A stretch of DNA of 38,880 bases, taken from a virus. The DNA lies in IMG/VR virus record IMGVR_UViG_3300017762_000020, positions 1 to 38,880 of that record. One strand, 5' to 3'. Made by a program: the position numbers and the translations under genes. The notes beneath the pieces are model-generated. The model was not told the origin of the DNA and did no database searches. It worked only from the letters and a program-made list of their open reading frames with translations. Within the stretch, counting starts at the first letter, position 1; each line of letters begins with the position of its first letter. Positions 15,601 through 23,181 of the stretch are shown here, piece by piece.

Positions 15601-16796
15601 CCTGTGATTTTACCAGCCAGACCCATAGATAGAGCGTCAAACACGGCTATGGGCAATGCGTAAGTCTCGCCTCTTTTTCTTGCTCTGTCGTAAAACTCTG
15701 GGTTTGACAGCATTTCCTGCACGGCGTTGTTGTCATTCATATCGACGCCAGCTTCACGCAACTCTTGAATGATAACATCATTGTATATCTGGCCGTATGT
15801 AATCGCTCCACCGGCAGCTGCGCCAAGAATAGGTGTGCCAACTACCGATCCAGCAATAAACATAGACAAAGAAGCGGCAGACATTGGCAAAGATTCAGCC
15901 ACAACAGACATGACCGCACTTGGATTATTTGCTATGGCTTTGAGGCTGTCTGCCCAGCCATCTGCATCAACAATCTCACGCAGCGCTGCTTGTAACTCTG
16001 GTGGCTGGTCTGGTGTAATTCTGTTTAGTTCAGTCATAACCCTAATTGCTTGGCTTTGGTCTTGCAGCCCAAGCGATGAACCAAGTAACGACATTGACTG
16101 ATTAGCGCGAGATAAGCCTCGAACAAACGCATTGTTAGGTAATTCGTATGTGTTGCCTCTGGCTATCTGCGCAGCTGCCGTTTCGTTATCAATGGGCGTC
16201 GGTGATCCCATTATGTCCATTGTGTAGTTGTCCGGCATACCAGATACACCAGACACTGTTGGATTTAGATTAAGGTTTGCCTTTTCTCTTGTTGGCCCCA
16301 GCTGCCCCATTACGTCAGTTACGCGCTGCTGCTCGTTTGCAATAATCTGGTCATTTGTTAATGGCGCTGGGTTAAATGCGCTAACAGGATTCACACCGTC
16401 TTGACCCAGCTGCACCGGCGGTGTTGCTGCTGACCTTGCGGCTGCATCATTTCTGCCTCGTAAGTTAGGCTGTATTAATGGCGTAATGCTGTCTCGAATG
16501 GCTTGGTTGCTTGCAATTATGTCATCAATCGTTGGATCAGGGTCATCATCGAGCATTGGCGGCGGCGGCATTTGCGGCTGCGGCGCAGTTCTTGGATCAT
16601 TCCTACCACTTAGTGCAGGGTCTACCGGCGGCACTGCACCCACGGGAGAAAAAATGGGCGGAGGAATAGCAGCATCGACAGCCGCCGGTAGTTCTGGCTC
16701 ATTCAGAAGATCGAGCATCATATTGCCGGTTGAACTTGGAGCGGCGCTGGGCGCAGCTGCGTCTTGTTCATCCAGCGCTTGCAGCATCAAGTTCAT
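9624..16796 (-). CDS. Giant phage polyvalent/internal virion protein with ParB-like and zincin domains
   Basis: 2390 residues, 18% of the window. Layout: Pro/Ala-rich disordered N-terminus (1-210); hydrophobic, membrane-active segment (about 270-470); Glu/Pro repeat linker (about 520-580); DdrB/ParB-like domain (about 600-830) with ISGNGRVLSIE; charged linker; a metallopeptidase-like domain with HEWFH at 1181-1185 in the HExxH zincin motif, followed by further polyvalent-associated segments; and a hydrophobic C-terminal region. Such multidomain proteins are thought to be carried in the virion and injected. Position among internal virion genes supports this. It likely replaces the T7-type gp15/gp16 ejection proteins. 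The ribosome site is weak (start 1 nt from the previous stop). Confidence 0.85.
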   Translation of the reverse strand: MNLMLQALDEQDAAAPSAAPSSTGNMMLDLLNEPELPAAVDAAIPPPIFSPVGAVPPVDPALSGRNDPRTAPQPQMPPPPMLDDDPDPTIDDIIASNQAIRDSITPLIQPNLRGRNDAAARSAATPPVQLGQDGVNPVSAFNPAPLTNDQIIANEQQRVTDVMGQLGPTREKANLNLNPTVSGVSGMPDNYTMDIMGSPTPIDNETAAAQIARGNTYELPNNAFVRGLSRANQSMSLLGSSLGLQDQSQAIRVMTELNRITPDQPPELQAALREIVDADGWADSLKAIANNPSAVMSVVAESLPMSAASLSMFIAGSVVGTPILGAAAGGAITYGQIYNDVIIQELREAGVDMNDNNAVQEMLSNPEFYDRARKRGETYALPIAVFDALSMGLAGKITGAFIKAGAKTPAIAGAAGLDLAVQGGLGASGEAAAQLRELQEGFRDKISRGEIALEGIAEIPLGGIEVATGTLSGSREAAANRAEAEAQSLERSVTDQVARDLLSPDRAQLTAQPEAPSTGNLMIDALEQAEPEPAPVQAQAAEPVVEQPVVEQPVVEPVAAETAPAAEPVNPQAQPVIPFARPVADTDGQQKTLTIRTPNSEQEVAVKPFIIDLADLKKAEGDFQPRDRSLKESDVAVRERASKLDPGQLIESPITSMGAPIIARDGTIISGNGRVLSIELAKAEYPEQYANYRQAIESYGTSDANYETPVLVMMLDQDMSAQDLASFADLSNRESIASMSATERAQRDAQAMDIEMVNMFRGGSLTSTENQGFVQQFMRSVVAPTEQNTMSRDGRLTKEGVQRMQNAILATAYEDTDALAIMLDSTDDNIKAISNAMLDAAPSFAKLKSDISAGEVNSQFDISANVTEAARIISDLRNRGVKPRDFFAQQDAFTQTDPNTEALIRAFYNEELTRAKSQRIMSDVLKFYTEEAAQKKQGGFFEDTTTPRDVVELARRKADGTEGQGDLLADAQQRPSRSLNESGQQARRATPTRSSKRTTGGLADTGQQEVQRRINELERTSRTEVAGEDVVGSPEDTIRPISDLDNTRQQKPGTRVDKESMRKGSALQRQAFADAGLDPDIAISFPIERQFRILSDMMQRRFGFANVVKTDNASAKEAVDQLLVGYHNLTDLAANLGLPTKAFGLEGTLSFILAKNIGAYGVYDPNTRSITLPKRSNSFAHEWFHALDHYLLGKFGDAEATKIPLASAAVKKHGSEAFGPDAPTSLKDSYFALMRAIYKDKATEAAQLQAINEKMTAMEVRAQKSGKDVSQMSTYQKLKQQKENILSAVGKSKKVKATEYRENAEFFAEIGNSSAAYWASPAEMSARAFEHFAITQLANAGLRTEGMGKSREAYDMTLEQLGITREQLENPKNVADLLAIMDSRLALTFPKGQERVEIMGAFRNLMDAIARETALGEGQAATEVGDQFVIDIRKMHDVPENVSQGFIADQKREARAARKFAEKKANQPKLYSQYIGKKKAIIGEKGYVVPMRAYAFIEDSFLAPFFYQKQGQIKAIMKRYPNNRRLKALYGKLATQTGGEFQSVFEGDTLFNAQARQVRMFSDRLKNIINANDVSLFNELETKQLHMILTSQDTLGSAPDNVVKAAGGFRTIYNNIHDYANKAGLDIGYAKSGYVPRIPDTLRIAENPKEFTTKATEVYRVVFDETLGPIDQNSLDYMLDTIKFIQDQKLRTEQVRDDGSIRTLATEPAYIEFTRGSGWQEVRELMADLRALNKQKEADPDSVTDQQIEALEADIQDAVDAVADEFAEFHAEMRESYSDMSAVNWLAAIRRGNVGDPTMSSPQAKFSKTRQLPPEADAIMEDFYVNDPVEAVTNYILAVTRKAEFERRFGLNTLPDIADKRKYNDAIEYDLTKLQEEGVSASEVNELKQTIDTMLGRNMSGFQAGMAQKLANRFAATLSITLLVRAPIASIAEPFTTALSTGSVQKGIQSFGSTMMEFPGLRKLSKNATEDIRLRHQFARILGVIDDPEVGDIMTSRIGGEFAGDPNINRLQSKFFAKIKLSGITNAQRRSASKIGFQYMLEMAYEIRNPSSERNAARAKLVLKDLGVADSRMEQFIDYILGFGEEQATMLGKKKIKTSALPQAEDVMDAQGDYTDMGLQLAVSTMRFVDQTIQDPRTVDRPRWAESGVGRIIYGITSFIYSFQDKVLKAMVRRTKREYGISRSLGKGKAASTKDAAMFATSAAAIPMLSLFTAHAIVSTAREYIFNQDRWDREWEEADEDAAKFVGKYLIPLAFARAGLTGAFDPIVQAFTGLKYQRDIANSMLGIGSYVAQNVGDIAQAFTSQNSDNTVSSEFKAFRGAYNLIIQPMISIVLAGLPLSPAAAIPATGAAMGLTSTTFKNEVINQVLELLYGQRYEPGQRGRKKKNFDL
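15126..15176 (-). repeat. In-frame tandem repeat coding VVEQP
   Basis: About three 15-bp copies (unit CAACTACCGGCTGCT on the plus strand) encode PVVEQPVVEQPVVEPV in the Pro/Glu linker of the giant protein. It is a flexible spacer that can expand or contract by slippage without frameshift. Confidence 0.75.
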
Positions 16797-18278
16797 TTAT
16801 TTAACCAAGTTTGCAGCAATCGCAGCTGCTTCTGCATCGTTGTAACCAAGGCTCTTACTTATTTGAATTGCCAGTTGCTGCCTACGCGCTATTGGAGTGT
16901 TTTTTATTCTTTCATCATCTTCTTTGACGCCTGTTGTACCGTTAAATTGCGCGACCAAAAAATTAGGAAACTTTATATCTGTATTGACATTAACACCCAT
17001 GATTGTGTCGTTGTCAGGCACAGTGACTTCTGTAAATCCTTGCGCCAGCATCCGGCGTATGTAATTTTTGCCTTTCGATATGTTTTTCTTTGGCCCCATT
17101 TCAGCAATAGCGCCTTTAACAAGAAGGTCTTGTATAAACCCACCGTTTGACATAGATGCAAGCGCCTTGTCCGTATCTGCTGTTACGGTCATTTCTTTCA
17201 AAGCAGTATCGTCAGAGGGTGTTACTGCAAAGCTGGTATTGCCGTCGCCTCTAGTGCTGGCATCTTCTTTATAACCAGCGCCTTTAATAACGTATTGACC
17301 GTCCTCATTCCTTTCTGCGCCAATAGCTTCGGCGGTTGTTTCGTCCATAAATACATCTTCTCTGCCAACCTTTACAACAACGTCACCAGGTTTCTGCCCA
17401 CCATCTAGCACATGAAGGCCATTGTACGGGCTGCTTGGATCGTTAATAACTGGTATGCCAAGTTTTTCAGCGGTTGTTGGATCAACAACAATTTGCTTGC
17501 CAGGTTCAACCTTCAGATTAATGGTTCTGTTGTCGTGCTTGTAACGCACTGTTTCCTGATCTCGCTTGTTATTGTCTGCTTTAGTCGCTTCTTGCGCTTC
17601 TGTATCTCTGTCGCCCTGACCACCTACGCCAAACCTTACACGATCTTCGTTCATGTCTGCCGCTTGGTCTAAATCATCATCACGCCGATTGGTTGCATCT
17701 TCTGTTCTAAGTTTTTGGGCTGCAAACCCTGGGTTTTGGAATTGGCCGCCACTAGGAGACATCAGTAAAGCACCACGACCAGCCTGATCGTCTGTGCCGC
17801 CAAGTATCATGCTTTCAGCTAAACGACTTGCACCAGCGCTGCCAAGATTGTTAAGCATTTGAGATAGTTGGTTTGCGTTACTTGTGCCGTCACCATACAT
17901 AGTACGGCCTATGTTGCCCAACTCTGTCATTAGCGCCCCGCCATCCATGTTTCTTTGGTCAGCGCCCAGTGCCGGAACAGACTTTTGATCCCCGCCAGGC
18001 AAAACTGGCTGTATTAAGTTGCCGTTATCAAGGTCATAGCCCAAGGCATTTGCAATGCTTTTGCTCATAATGTTGCCTTGTGCGGCGGCATCTATTGCAT
18101 CCAGATTGCCAGACATTCCTCGATTTTTGAGGTTTTGCCCTTCAGTCTGCGAGTCATAATACTTACGACGAGCAATGGCAGCATCGTCAGCTGCGCTGCC
18201 AAACATAGCTTTGCCTAATGAATTGGCTATACGGGATAAATCGTTGCTGTAGTTATATGAATTAGGGTTAAAAACCAC
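16797..18278 (-). CDS. Probable internal virion protein
   Basis: 493 residues with a GTG start at 18278 chosen because AGGAGG lies 5 nt upstream and no ATG is near. The N-terminus (NDLSRIANSLGKAMFGSAAD) is a pattern I recall from marine podovirus internal proteins. The rest is Gly/Asp/Asn-rich and hydrophilic with a small beta region (about 240-330) and a helical end. No enzymatic motif. It sits between the gp14-like protein and the polyvalent protein, so it is likely an inner-core or ejected protein. Confidence 0.7.
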   Translation of the reverse strand: MVFNPNSYNYSNDLSRIANSLGKAMFGSAADDAAIARRKYYDSQTEGQNLKNRGMSGNLDAIDAAAQGNIMSKSIANALGYDLDNGNLIQPVLPGGDQKSVPALGADQRNMDGGALMTELGNIGRTMYGDGTSNANQLSQMLNNLGSAGASRLAESMILGGTDDQAGRGALLMSPSGGQFQNPGFAAQKLRTEDATNRRDDDLDQAADMNEDRVRFGVGGQGDRDTEAQEATKADNNKRDQETVRYKHDNRTINLKVEPGKQIVVDPTTAEKLGIPVINDPSSPYNGLHVLDGGQKPGDVVVKVGREDVFMDETTAEAIGAERNEDGQYVIKGAGYKEDASTRGDGNTSFAVTPSDDTALKEMTVTADTDKALASMSNGGFIQDLLVKGAIAEMGPKKNISKGKNYIRRMLAQGFTEVTVPDNDTIMGVNVNTDIKFPNFLVAQFNGTTGVKEDDERIKNTPIARRQQLAIQISKSLGYNDAEAAAIAANLVK

Positions 18279-18287
18279 GATACCCTC

Positions 18288-18875
18288 CTAGCCAAATAAT
18301 CCGTATTGAGTTCCAAGGCTGCCGCCCAATTGCAACAAGTCACCCATTGGTGACTGCGCTTTGTTCTTCGCGTTCCTCAAATCAGCTTGTAGAACATTTG
18401 CATTACCACCCATCATGTTGCCCATCATCTGGCCAACTTCGGCAGACTGGTTCATTGCTGGGTTCATTGTGTTTGCTAAATAATCACCGAAACCCTGCAA
18501 GTTAGCAGCTGCTGCGCCTTGCTGCTGATTAAATGCCTGCGCTTTTGCCATTTCATTCGTTACTGCATCTTGCACAATTTGAGGTGCGCCTGATTGGGTT
18601 GGTAGGGTTTTTCGAGTGACGCCGGTCGCATCATTAAACAATGCGGCCAAACGTGCAGTCGTATCTTCCTGACCAGTATCAAACTGATTTCGCTCAAACA
18701 TATCGCGTGTCTTGCCCAGAGCATCTCGCCCTTCAGTTTCGAGCGCCAGATTTTTACGACCAAAATCTTCTGTTGCCATGCCAGCCATCCTTTGGGCTTT
18801 GTCAGAAGCGTCTTGCTTCATTCTTGCGCCTAATAAGGTGGCTCCCGCACTTAAAGCTAATGTTGGACTACACAT
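18288..18875 (-). CDS. Internal virion protein, T7 gp14-like
   Basis: 195 residues starting MCSPTLALSAGATLLGARMK: Met-Cys then a short hydrophobic helix, as in the T7 gp14 class of ejected inner-core proteins, which insert in the outer membrane. The middle is a long amphipathic, Ala/Gln-rich helix (about 25-150). The Gly-rich C-terminus (LLQLGGSLGTQYGLFG) is typical. Located two genes above the giant polyvalent protein, in the same order as gp14-gp15-gp16. The call is by resemblance, not by a catalytic motif. Confidence 0.65.
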   Translation of the reverse strand: MCSPTLALSAGATLLGARMKQDASDKAQRMAGMATEDFGRKNLALETEGRDALGKTRDMFERNQFDTGQEDTTARLAALFNDATGVTRKTLPTQSGAPQIVQDAVTNEMAKAQAFNQQQGAAAANLQGFGDYLANTMNPAMNQSAEVGQMMGNMMGGNANVLQADLRNAKNKAQSPMGDLLQLGGSLGTQYGLFG

Positions 18876-18876
18876 A

Positions 18877-19971
18877 TCAAACTACCCTTATGCTTCTGCT
18901 ATCAAATGGTGATCTAATGCCTGTTGTAATTGGAGTTATCTCACCAAATTGAGGTGCGCCAGCTGTAGACTCTGCCTGCACATTTATTGATGGGCCAATT
19001 GGTGCGGCGAGTTGGGTAAAATCAGTAAAGAAATCCATGCCGGTTTTTTTGCCTGGTGTTTTTAATTTTTCTATTTCTTTATTAAAGTCAAAATTCTGTA
19101 TTGCTGCCGTTTGAGCTTCGAGTTGGGCTACGTCTTTAGCACCGCCAGAAAGTGCGCTTAATTGATCTCCAAGTTTTGCTTGTTTTGCCGCAACTTCATC
19201 GCGTTTTGCTTGACTGTAATCTGTTGCGCCTTGAGTAATTTTCTCCATTTCAGACTGTTTAGCAGAATCAAGTTTGCCTACAGCCTCATCAACATCAGCT
19301 TGTCTAAGCATCCCTTGCGCTTTAAACCCTTCCATGATCCCGCGCAAACTGCCGTCGTAACCTTCTTGTAATGACGATTGTTGAAAATCACTAAATGATG
19401 TTCCCATATCATCGTAAAAGTCATCATTAAAAAATCCAAACGCATCAGCTAATTCTTTTCTTTTTTGCGATATTGCGTTTGCACGTTTTAAAGCTGCTTG
19501 AAGTTTCTTATTTTGTTGATTGATGAGTGCAGAATTAAAAACAGGATCAGAATTGCTTTTATCCTGCATAGATTTTTCATAATCTTTACCATACGAGCCT
19601 GGATCAAATTCTGCGGGGCCGGTATATACTTGCGGTGTTGGTATTCCTAGTGCTTTTGTAACCATGTCAATAAACGCGTTGCCAGGGCCAAAAATTTTAG
19701 AGTCAGTTAGATAGCCGCCCGTTGGGTTTCCCTGCGCATCAAGAACGGGTGTTCTCATTTCTTTTCGCCCAAAAAGACCCGTTGCTTCATATTTTTGGCT
19801 ATTTTTTTCTATCTTAGCTTGGAGAGCATCTTTGTCCTCATTTCTAGCGCCGGTTCTTGATCCACTGTCAAATCCCTTACCCCCACCGCCCATTGAACTA
19901 GAACCACCGCCCCAGTTATCACCTACTCTGAGTATGTTTGTGCCACCAGCTATTTGCCTTATTAAAAGCAT
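18877..19971 (-). CDS. Probable internal virion protein A paralog
   Basis: 364 residues with AAGGAG 7 nt before the ATG. The Gly/Ser-rich N-terminus (NWGGGSSSMGGGGKGFDSGS) is followed by helical segments. FFNDDFYDD...FSDFQQSSLQEGYDGSLRGI (about 195-230) parallels FDDDFYKGRETAYLDF in the upstream gene, so the two are related. The second half is coiled-coil-like. No known catalytic motif. It is co-transcribed with the internal virion genes. Confidence 0.65.
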   Translation of the reverse strand: MLLIRQIAGGTNILRVGDNWGGGSSSMGGGGKGFDSGSRTGARNEDKDALQAKIEKNSQKYEATGLFGRKEMRTPVLDAQGNPTGGYLTDSKIFGPGNAFIDMVTKALGIPTPQVYTGPAEFDPGSYGKDYEKSMQDKSNSDPVFNSALINQQNKKLQAALKRANAISQKRKELADAFGFFNDDFYDDMGTSFSDFQQSSLQEGYDGSLRGIMEGFKAQGMLRQADVDEAVGKLDSAKQSEMEKITQGATDYSQAKRDEVAAKQAKLGDQLSALSGGAKDVAQLEAQTAAIQNFDFNKEIEKLKTPGKKTGMDFFTDFTQLAAPIGPSINVQAESTAGAPQFGEITPITTGIRSPFDSRSIRVV

Positions 19972-19981
19972 AACTAACTCC

Positions 19982-20584
19982 TTAACTTGGCTTTATGCTA
20001 GAACTGTCAGAAACGCCAAAAAGCCCAGTATTATATTTGCTTTTGCCTCTCCGCTCTAAATCAGCTTGTGTTGACAGCCCTTCCGCAACACCAGCAAACA
20101 GGTTTGTAAGAGGATCAAACACTGGTATTTGATTAAGGCGTGTTGCACGTTCAAGCGCATTTTGTGAAGCTAGTGCTGGATCAGCCATATTCATGTTCTG
20201 GCTTTGCAATCCTGACCGTGCAGACTCAATCGCTCCTCTTGCTTCACTTGCCGCTTGCACTGCTCTCTGGGCAGCGGCCAGCTGCTGCTCACCAAGTTGC
20301 TTTTCCAGCTTACCCATGCGTCGTGCAGACTCGCTACTTTGCGACAGACCAGCCATAGCAAGCCTTTTTCGCAGCTGCTCAAAGGAATCCTGATATTGGT
20401 CTTGGATTTGCGGGTTTGCAAAATCTAAGTATGCAGTTTCACGGCCTTTGTAAAAGTCGTCATCAAACTGCGCAAACGTGTTGTTTATGGCTTGATTGCC
20501 CTCACGGATACGAGCCTGTCTTGCTTCTTCCTGGCGCCGCCTTTCAGCTGCTCCACCGTCACCGCCTGATCCACCAGTACACAT
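19982..20584 (-). CDS. Probable internal virion protein with Met-Cys start
   Basis: 200 residues from the ATG at 20584, which overlaps the previous stop (TAATG) and has GGAG upstream; a longer in-frame start at 20611 would overlap that gene more. It starts MCTGGSGGDGGAAERRRQEE: Met-Cys, Gly-rich, then a long Arg/Glu/Gln-rich helix. FDDDFYKGRETAYLDF (48-65 approx.) is shared in outline with the downstream gene. Ends with a Gly/Phe patch (YNTGLFG), like the gp14-type protein. Inner-core protein inferred from position and composition. Confidence 0.65.
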   Translation of the reverse strand: MCTGGSGGDGGAAERRRQEEARQARIREGNQAINNTFAQFDDDFYKGRETAYLDFANPQIQDQYQDSFEQLRKRLAMAGLSQSSESARRMGKLEKQLGEQQLAAAQRAVQAASEARGAIESARSGLQSQNMNMADPALASQNALERATRLNQIPVFDPLTNLFAGVAEGLSTQADLERRGKSKYNTGLFGVSDSSSIKPS

Positions 20585-21108
20585 TAGCCTACTACTCCTG
20601 GTTTGTGCCACTTAACAAAGCCTTGCTTCGATTGCGGCTGCCTTACATAAGCAAAATTAACAAAATCCTCGCCGTTACGACCGTATCCTTTCAAAATGCT
20701 TTCTTCTTCTAGCCCTAAAAATTTCAACCAATTATGAACAGTTGAATATCCGGCTATTGATTGCGCTTCAACTCTATGCGCCCCAGCATTATCAAGTGTT
20801 GGTATTATACTCTTTATTATGAGTTTTGTCAGCGAAAGATGGATTTTGTTGAACCTGTCTGTGGCAAAAAGCCCCATATTCCACACACCTTTTCGCATGG
20901 GAACGTATGTAAATGCTGCTATACCGCCATCTTCCTTGGTGCCGCATACGATTGATGTTTCAATACTTGACCAGCTTCTAGCCAATTCATCTGCCAATTC
21001 ATGCCTATTGTCGGCAAAACTAAGAGCCACACATTCTTGATAGTCACGCTCTCTCATGTTGACGGCAATGTCATAGATCGCCCCAATGTTTGCTCGATGC
21101 CACATCAT
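20584..21108 (-). CDS. GNAT-like acyltransferase-fold virion-region protein (T7 gp13-like position)
   Basis: 174 residues. The pattern of a helical start, a central beta segment (GGIAAFTYVPMRKGVWNMGL), a long helix, then AHRVEAQSIAGYSTVHNWLK and FLGLEEESIL is that of GNAT folds: a conserved parallel strand followed by an aromatic-rich helix and FLGxxxE. The acetyl-CoA loop (R/QxxGxG/A) is not clearly present, so activity is doubtful. T7-type phages have a GNAT-like protein (gp13) between tail and inner-core genes, matching this position. It overlaps the nozzle gene by 4 nt. Confidence 0.68.
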   Translation of the reverse strand: MMWHRANIGAIYDIAVNMRERDYQECVALSFADNRHELADELARSWSSIETSIVCGTKEDGGIAAFTYVPMRKGVWNMGLFATDRFNKIHLSLTKLIIKSIIPTLDNAGAHRVEAQSIAGYSTVHNWLKFLGLEEESILKGYGRNGEDFVNFAYVRQPQSKQGFVKWHKPGVVG

Positions 21109-23180
21109 CCGGCTTCACTCCCTTCGTAATGGATGGAAATGTTGCCTAATTTTGCTTGACCAGCTGACGAGCAAGTAAGTTTTGGCGCAACGTGCGTTGA
21201 ATAGCCAACCAATGACACGCGGCCTAATCCATAAGTTGTCCGGTTTACAGTTGCTACAATTTCACTTAGCGAAATATCCGTTGGGTCAGTTGATAAACTG
21301 ACATTCCATTCATTGGTGCAAGTTACGTCAATGCCAGTAAAATCTTTGTTAGTTGCTGGCGCGCCAGCATCGAGGAATGGCATTTGTATCTCTACTGTGG
21401 CGCTATCGTAAATATTTCCATCCGTACCACCGAGAGAAAACAAATTGTTGCCGCTGCGGCAAAGTATTTGTGAACCGTCATAAGCCCATCTATCTATTGC
21501 AAAACCTGGTTCATAGGTTGACCAAGCTGACACTTTGGACGACGGAAAGTAACTAAATACATAAATAGTGCTGCCAATTGCCAATAAGTAACGGCCAGTT
21601 CGAGGGTCAAGTATGCCTTGCGCTTCTTCTCCGTTGTCTACATTAGCCGCTATAGCGTCAATAACTGTTTCATCAATGGGGTTGCCAATATCCCCGACAA
21701 ACGCGGCATTACTAGAATCTCTTGCTCTAAGGCTTCTGACGCCCGAAACACTAAGATAGAAAACATCATTGTCTCCAAATTCAACGACAGATTGTGGAGC
21801 AATCGTGCCAGTATTGTTCAACACTTGTATTTGCTGGTTAAGGCTTTCATTTGCGCTTACAAACCAGATTTGTATTGCCTGCTTTGCAAAGACAGCAATG
21901 TTGTCAAAATAGTTCGCCATTGACTGCAAATCTTCAGAACCAGAGGCGTTGTTAGACAGGTTTATAAATCCTGCGCCAGCTGATCCATCATTCCATTCTG
22001 TTGGGTCATTTGTGCCGCTAAAATGCAACAAGCTGTCAGACAATGCGTACATTTTAGTTTTCACTGGACGGATAAAGCCGCCTGGGGTGTAACCATTGAT
22101 GTTGTTCGAGGTTGCGCCGCCGTCTAAAAAATTCTGTGTTGTGGGATTAAATGCCGTTGTGACATTGCCTGATACGGACACAACAATAACAAAGTTATTA
22201 AACGACGAGCCGCTTTCTTTGGATATGATGTTTACGTCAGCACCAGTAGCCGTTGCCTCATATTCTGGCGCTGAAGCAAAATCATTTATTGCATCTGCTA
22301 ATGCTTCAGCTGTAGCGGAGTTAGATGTCGCCCACTTGACTTGAGCAGAAATAATGCTCACGCCATTAACAGTGATGTCAGTAACAGCATTATCCACGCC
22401 GCCTGACATATTAACTATGCTGCCAACAGTAGCAGCGCCGTCTACTTGCACCACTATTGCAAACCCATTTGTTTCTACGCCAACGGTAGATGCAGTTATT
22501 GTTACAACAGCGCCAGAGGCAGAAGCTGTGTAGTTTGGATTGCTAGTATGACTGTTAATTGCATTAGCGACAGCGGTGGCGGTCGTGTCATTGTCGCTAG
22601 TATGTGCAACAGAAGAGCCAATAATGTTTACATTATTAACAGTAATTGTCCTGATGTTGTCGCCAGGATTTAGTGTTCCGCCTGTGATTGTAAGCGAACC
22701 AGTAGCAGCTGTGCCGCCTACCGAACCGCCCGTAACACTAAATTTTGCCCTCGCTCTACCGTCGAACCAGTCTGTAATCCTTGTGCCATCGTAGTAATGA
22801 AATATGCGGCCATCATCGAATTGCGCAGCCGCATACACTTTGCCGTTAAAAAAGTCTGTATCTAAAATTTTTGTTAAAGCAGTGGTGGATGTTGGGTGCT
22901 GTAGCTGAACGTAGTTTAGGTTTGCTGGCGTGTCTGACGGAAAAGTGACAGCTGAAACAGCCTCATGGCCAAACACATAAATCTGCCCATTTGCAGCTGC
23001 AAGACCTTTGGTGTTTGACGGCAGCGTGGTTAAAGAAACAAAGGCTGGCCTTTTCTCTATTTCACCACCGCGAGTAATATGGGCGTTTTTCAGAGTAATA
23101 AGCGTACCAGGCGTTGCCGTAACATTCGATCGCCTAGTGTCTAAGCCACCTCTGAAATCTTCGACAAGTATGTATGGCAT
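21105..23180 (-). CDS. Tail tubular protein B / nozzle-like protein (T7 gp12-type) with duplicated insert
   Basis: 691 residues. The N-terminus (DFRGGLDTRR...LKNAHITRGGEIEKRPAF) is the opening of gp12/P22 gp10-like tail tube proteins, which form the nozzle below the adaptor. Beta-propeller-like repeats follow (GQIYVFGHEA, GKVYAAAQF, GRIFHYYDG). Between about 174 and 355 two tandem ~90-residue beta domains are inserted, each with ITVNxVxII...TAxAxAxAIN...YxAxASG and SGG(V)D. After the insert the propeller resumes (IRPVKTKMYALSDSLLHFSG). It sits directly after tube protein A. Confidence 0.82.
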   Translation of the reverse strand: MPYILVEDFRGGLDTRRSNVTATPGTLITLKNAHITRGGEIEKRPAFVSLTTLPSNTKGLAAANGQIYVFGHEAVSAVTFPSDTPANLNYVQLQHPTSTTALTKILDTDFFNGKVYAAAQFDDGRIFHYYDGTRITDWFDGRARAKFSVTGGSVGGTAATGSLTITGGTLNPGDNIRTITVNNVNIIGSSVAHTSDNDTTATAVANAINSHTSNPNYTASASGAVVTITASTVGVETNGFAIVVQVDGAATVGSIVNMSGGVDNAVTDITVNGVSIISAQVKWATSNSATAEALADAINDFASAPEYEATATGADVNIISKESGSSFNNFVIVVSVSGNVTTAFNPTTQNFLDGGATSNNINGYTPGGFIRPVKTKMYALSDSLLHFSGTNDPTEWNDGSAGAGFINLSNNASGSEDLQSMANYFDNIAVFAKQAIQIWFVSANESLNQQIQVLNNTGTIAPQSVVEFGDNDVFYLSVSGVRSLRARDSSNAAFVGDIGNPIDETVIDAIAANVDNGEEAQGILDPRTGRYLLAIGSTIYVFSYFPSSKVSAWSTYEPGFAIDRWAYDGSQILCRSGNNLFSLGGTDGNIYDSATVEIQMPFLDAGAPATNKDFTGIDVTCTNEWNVSLSTDPTDISLSEIVATVNRTTYGLGRVSLVGYSTHVAPKLTCSSAGQAKLGNISIHYEGSEAG

Positions 23181-23181
23181 A

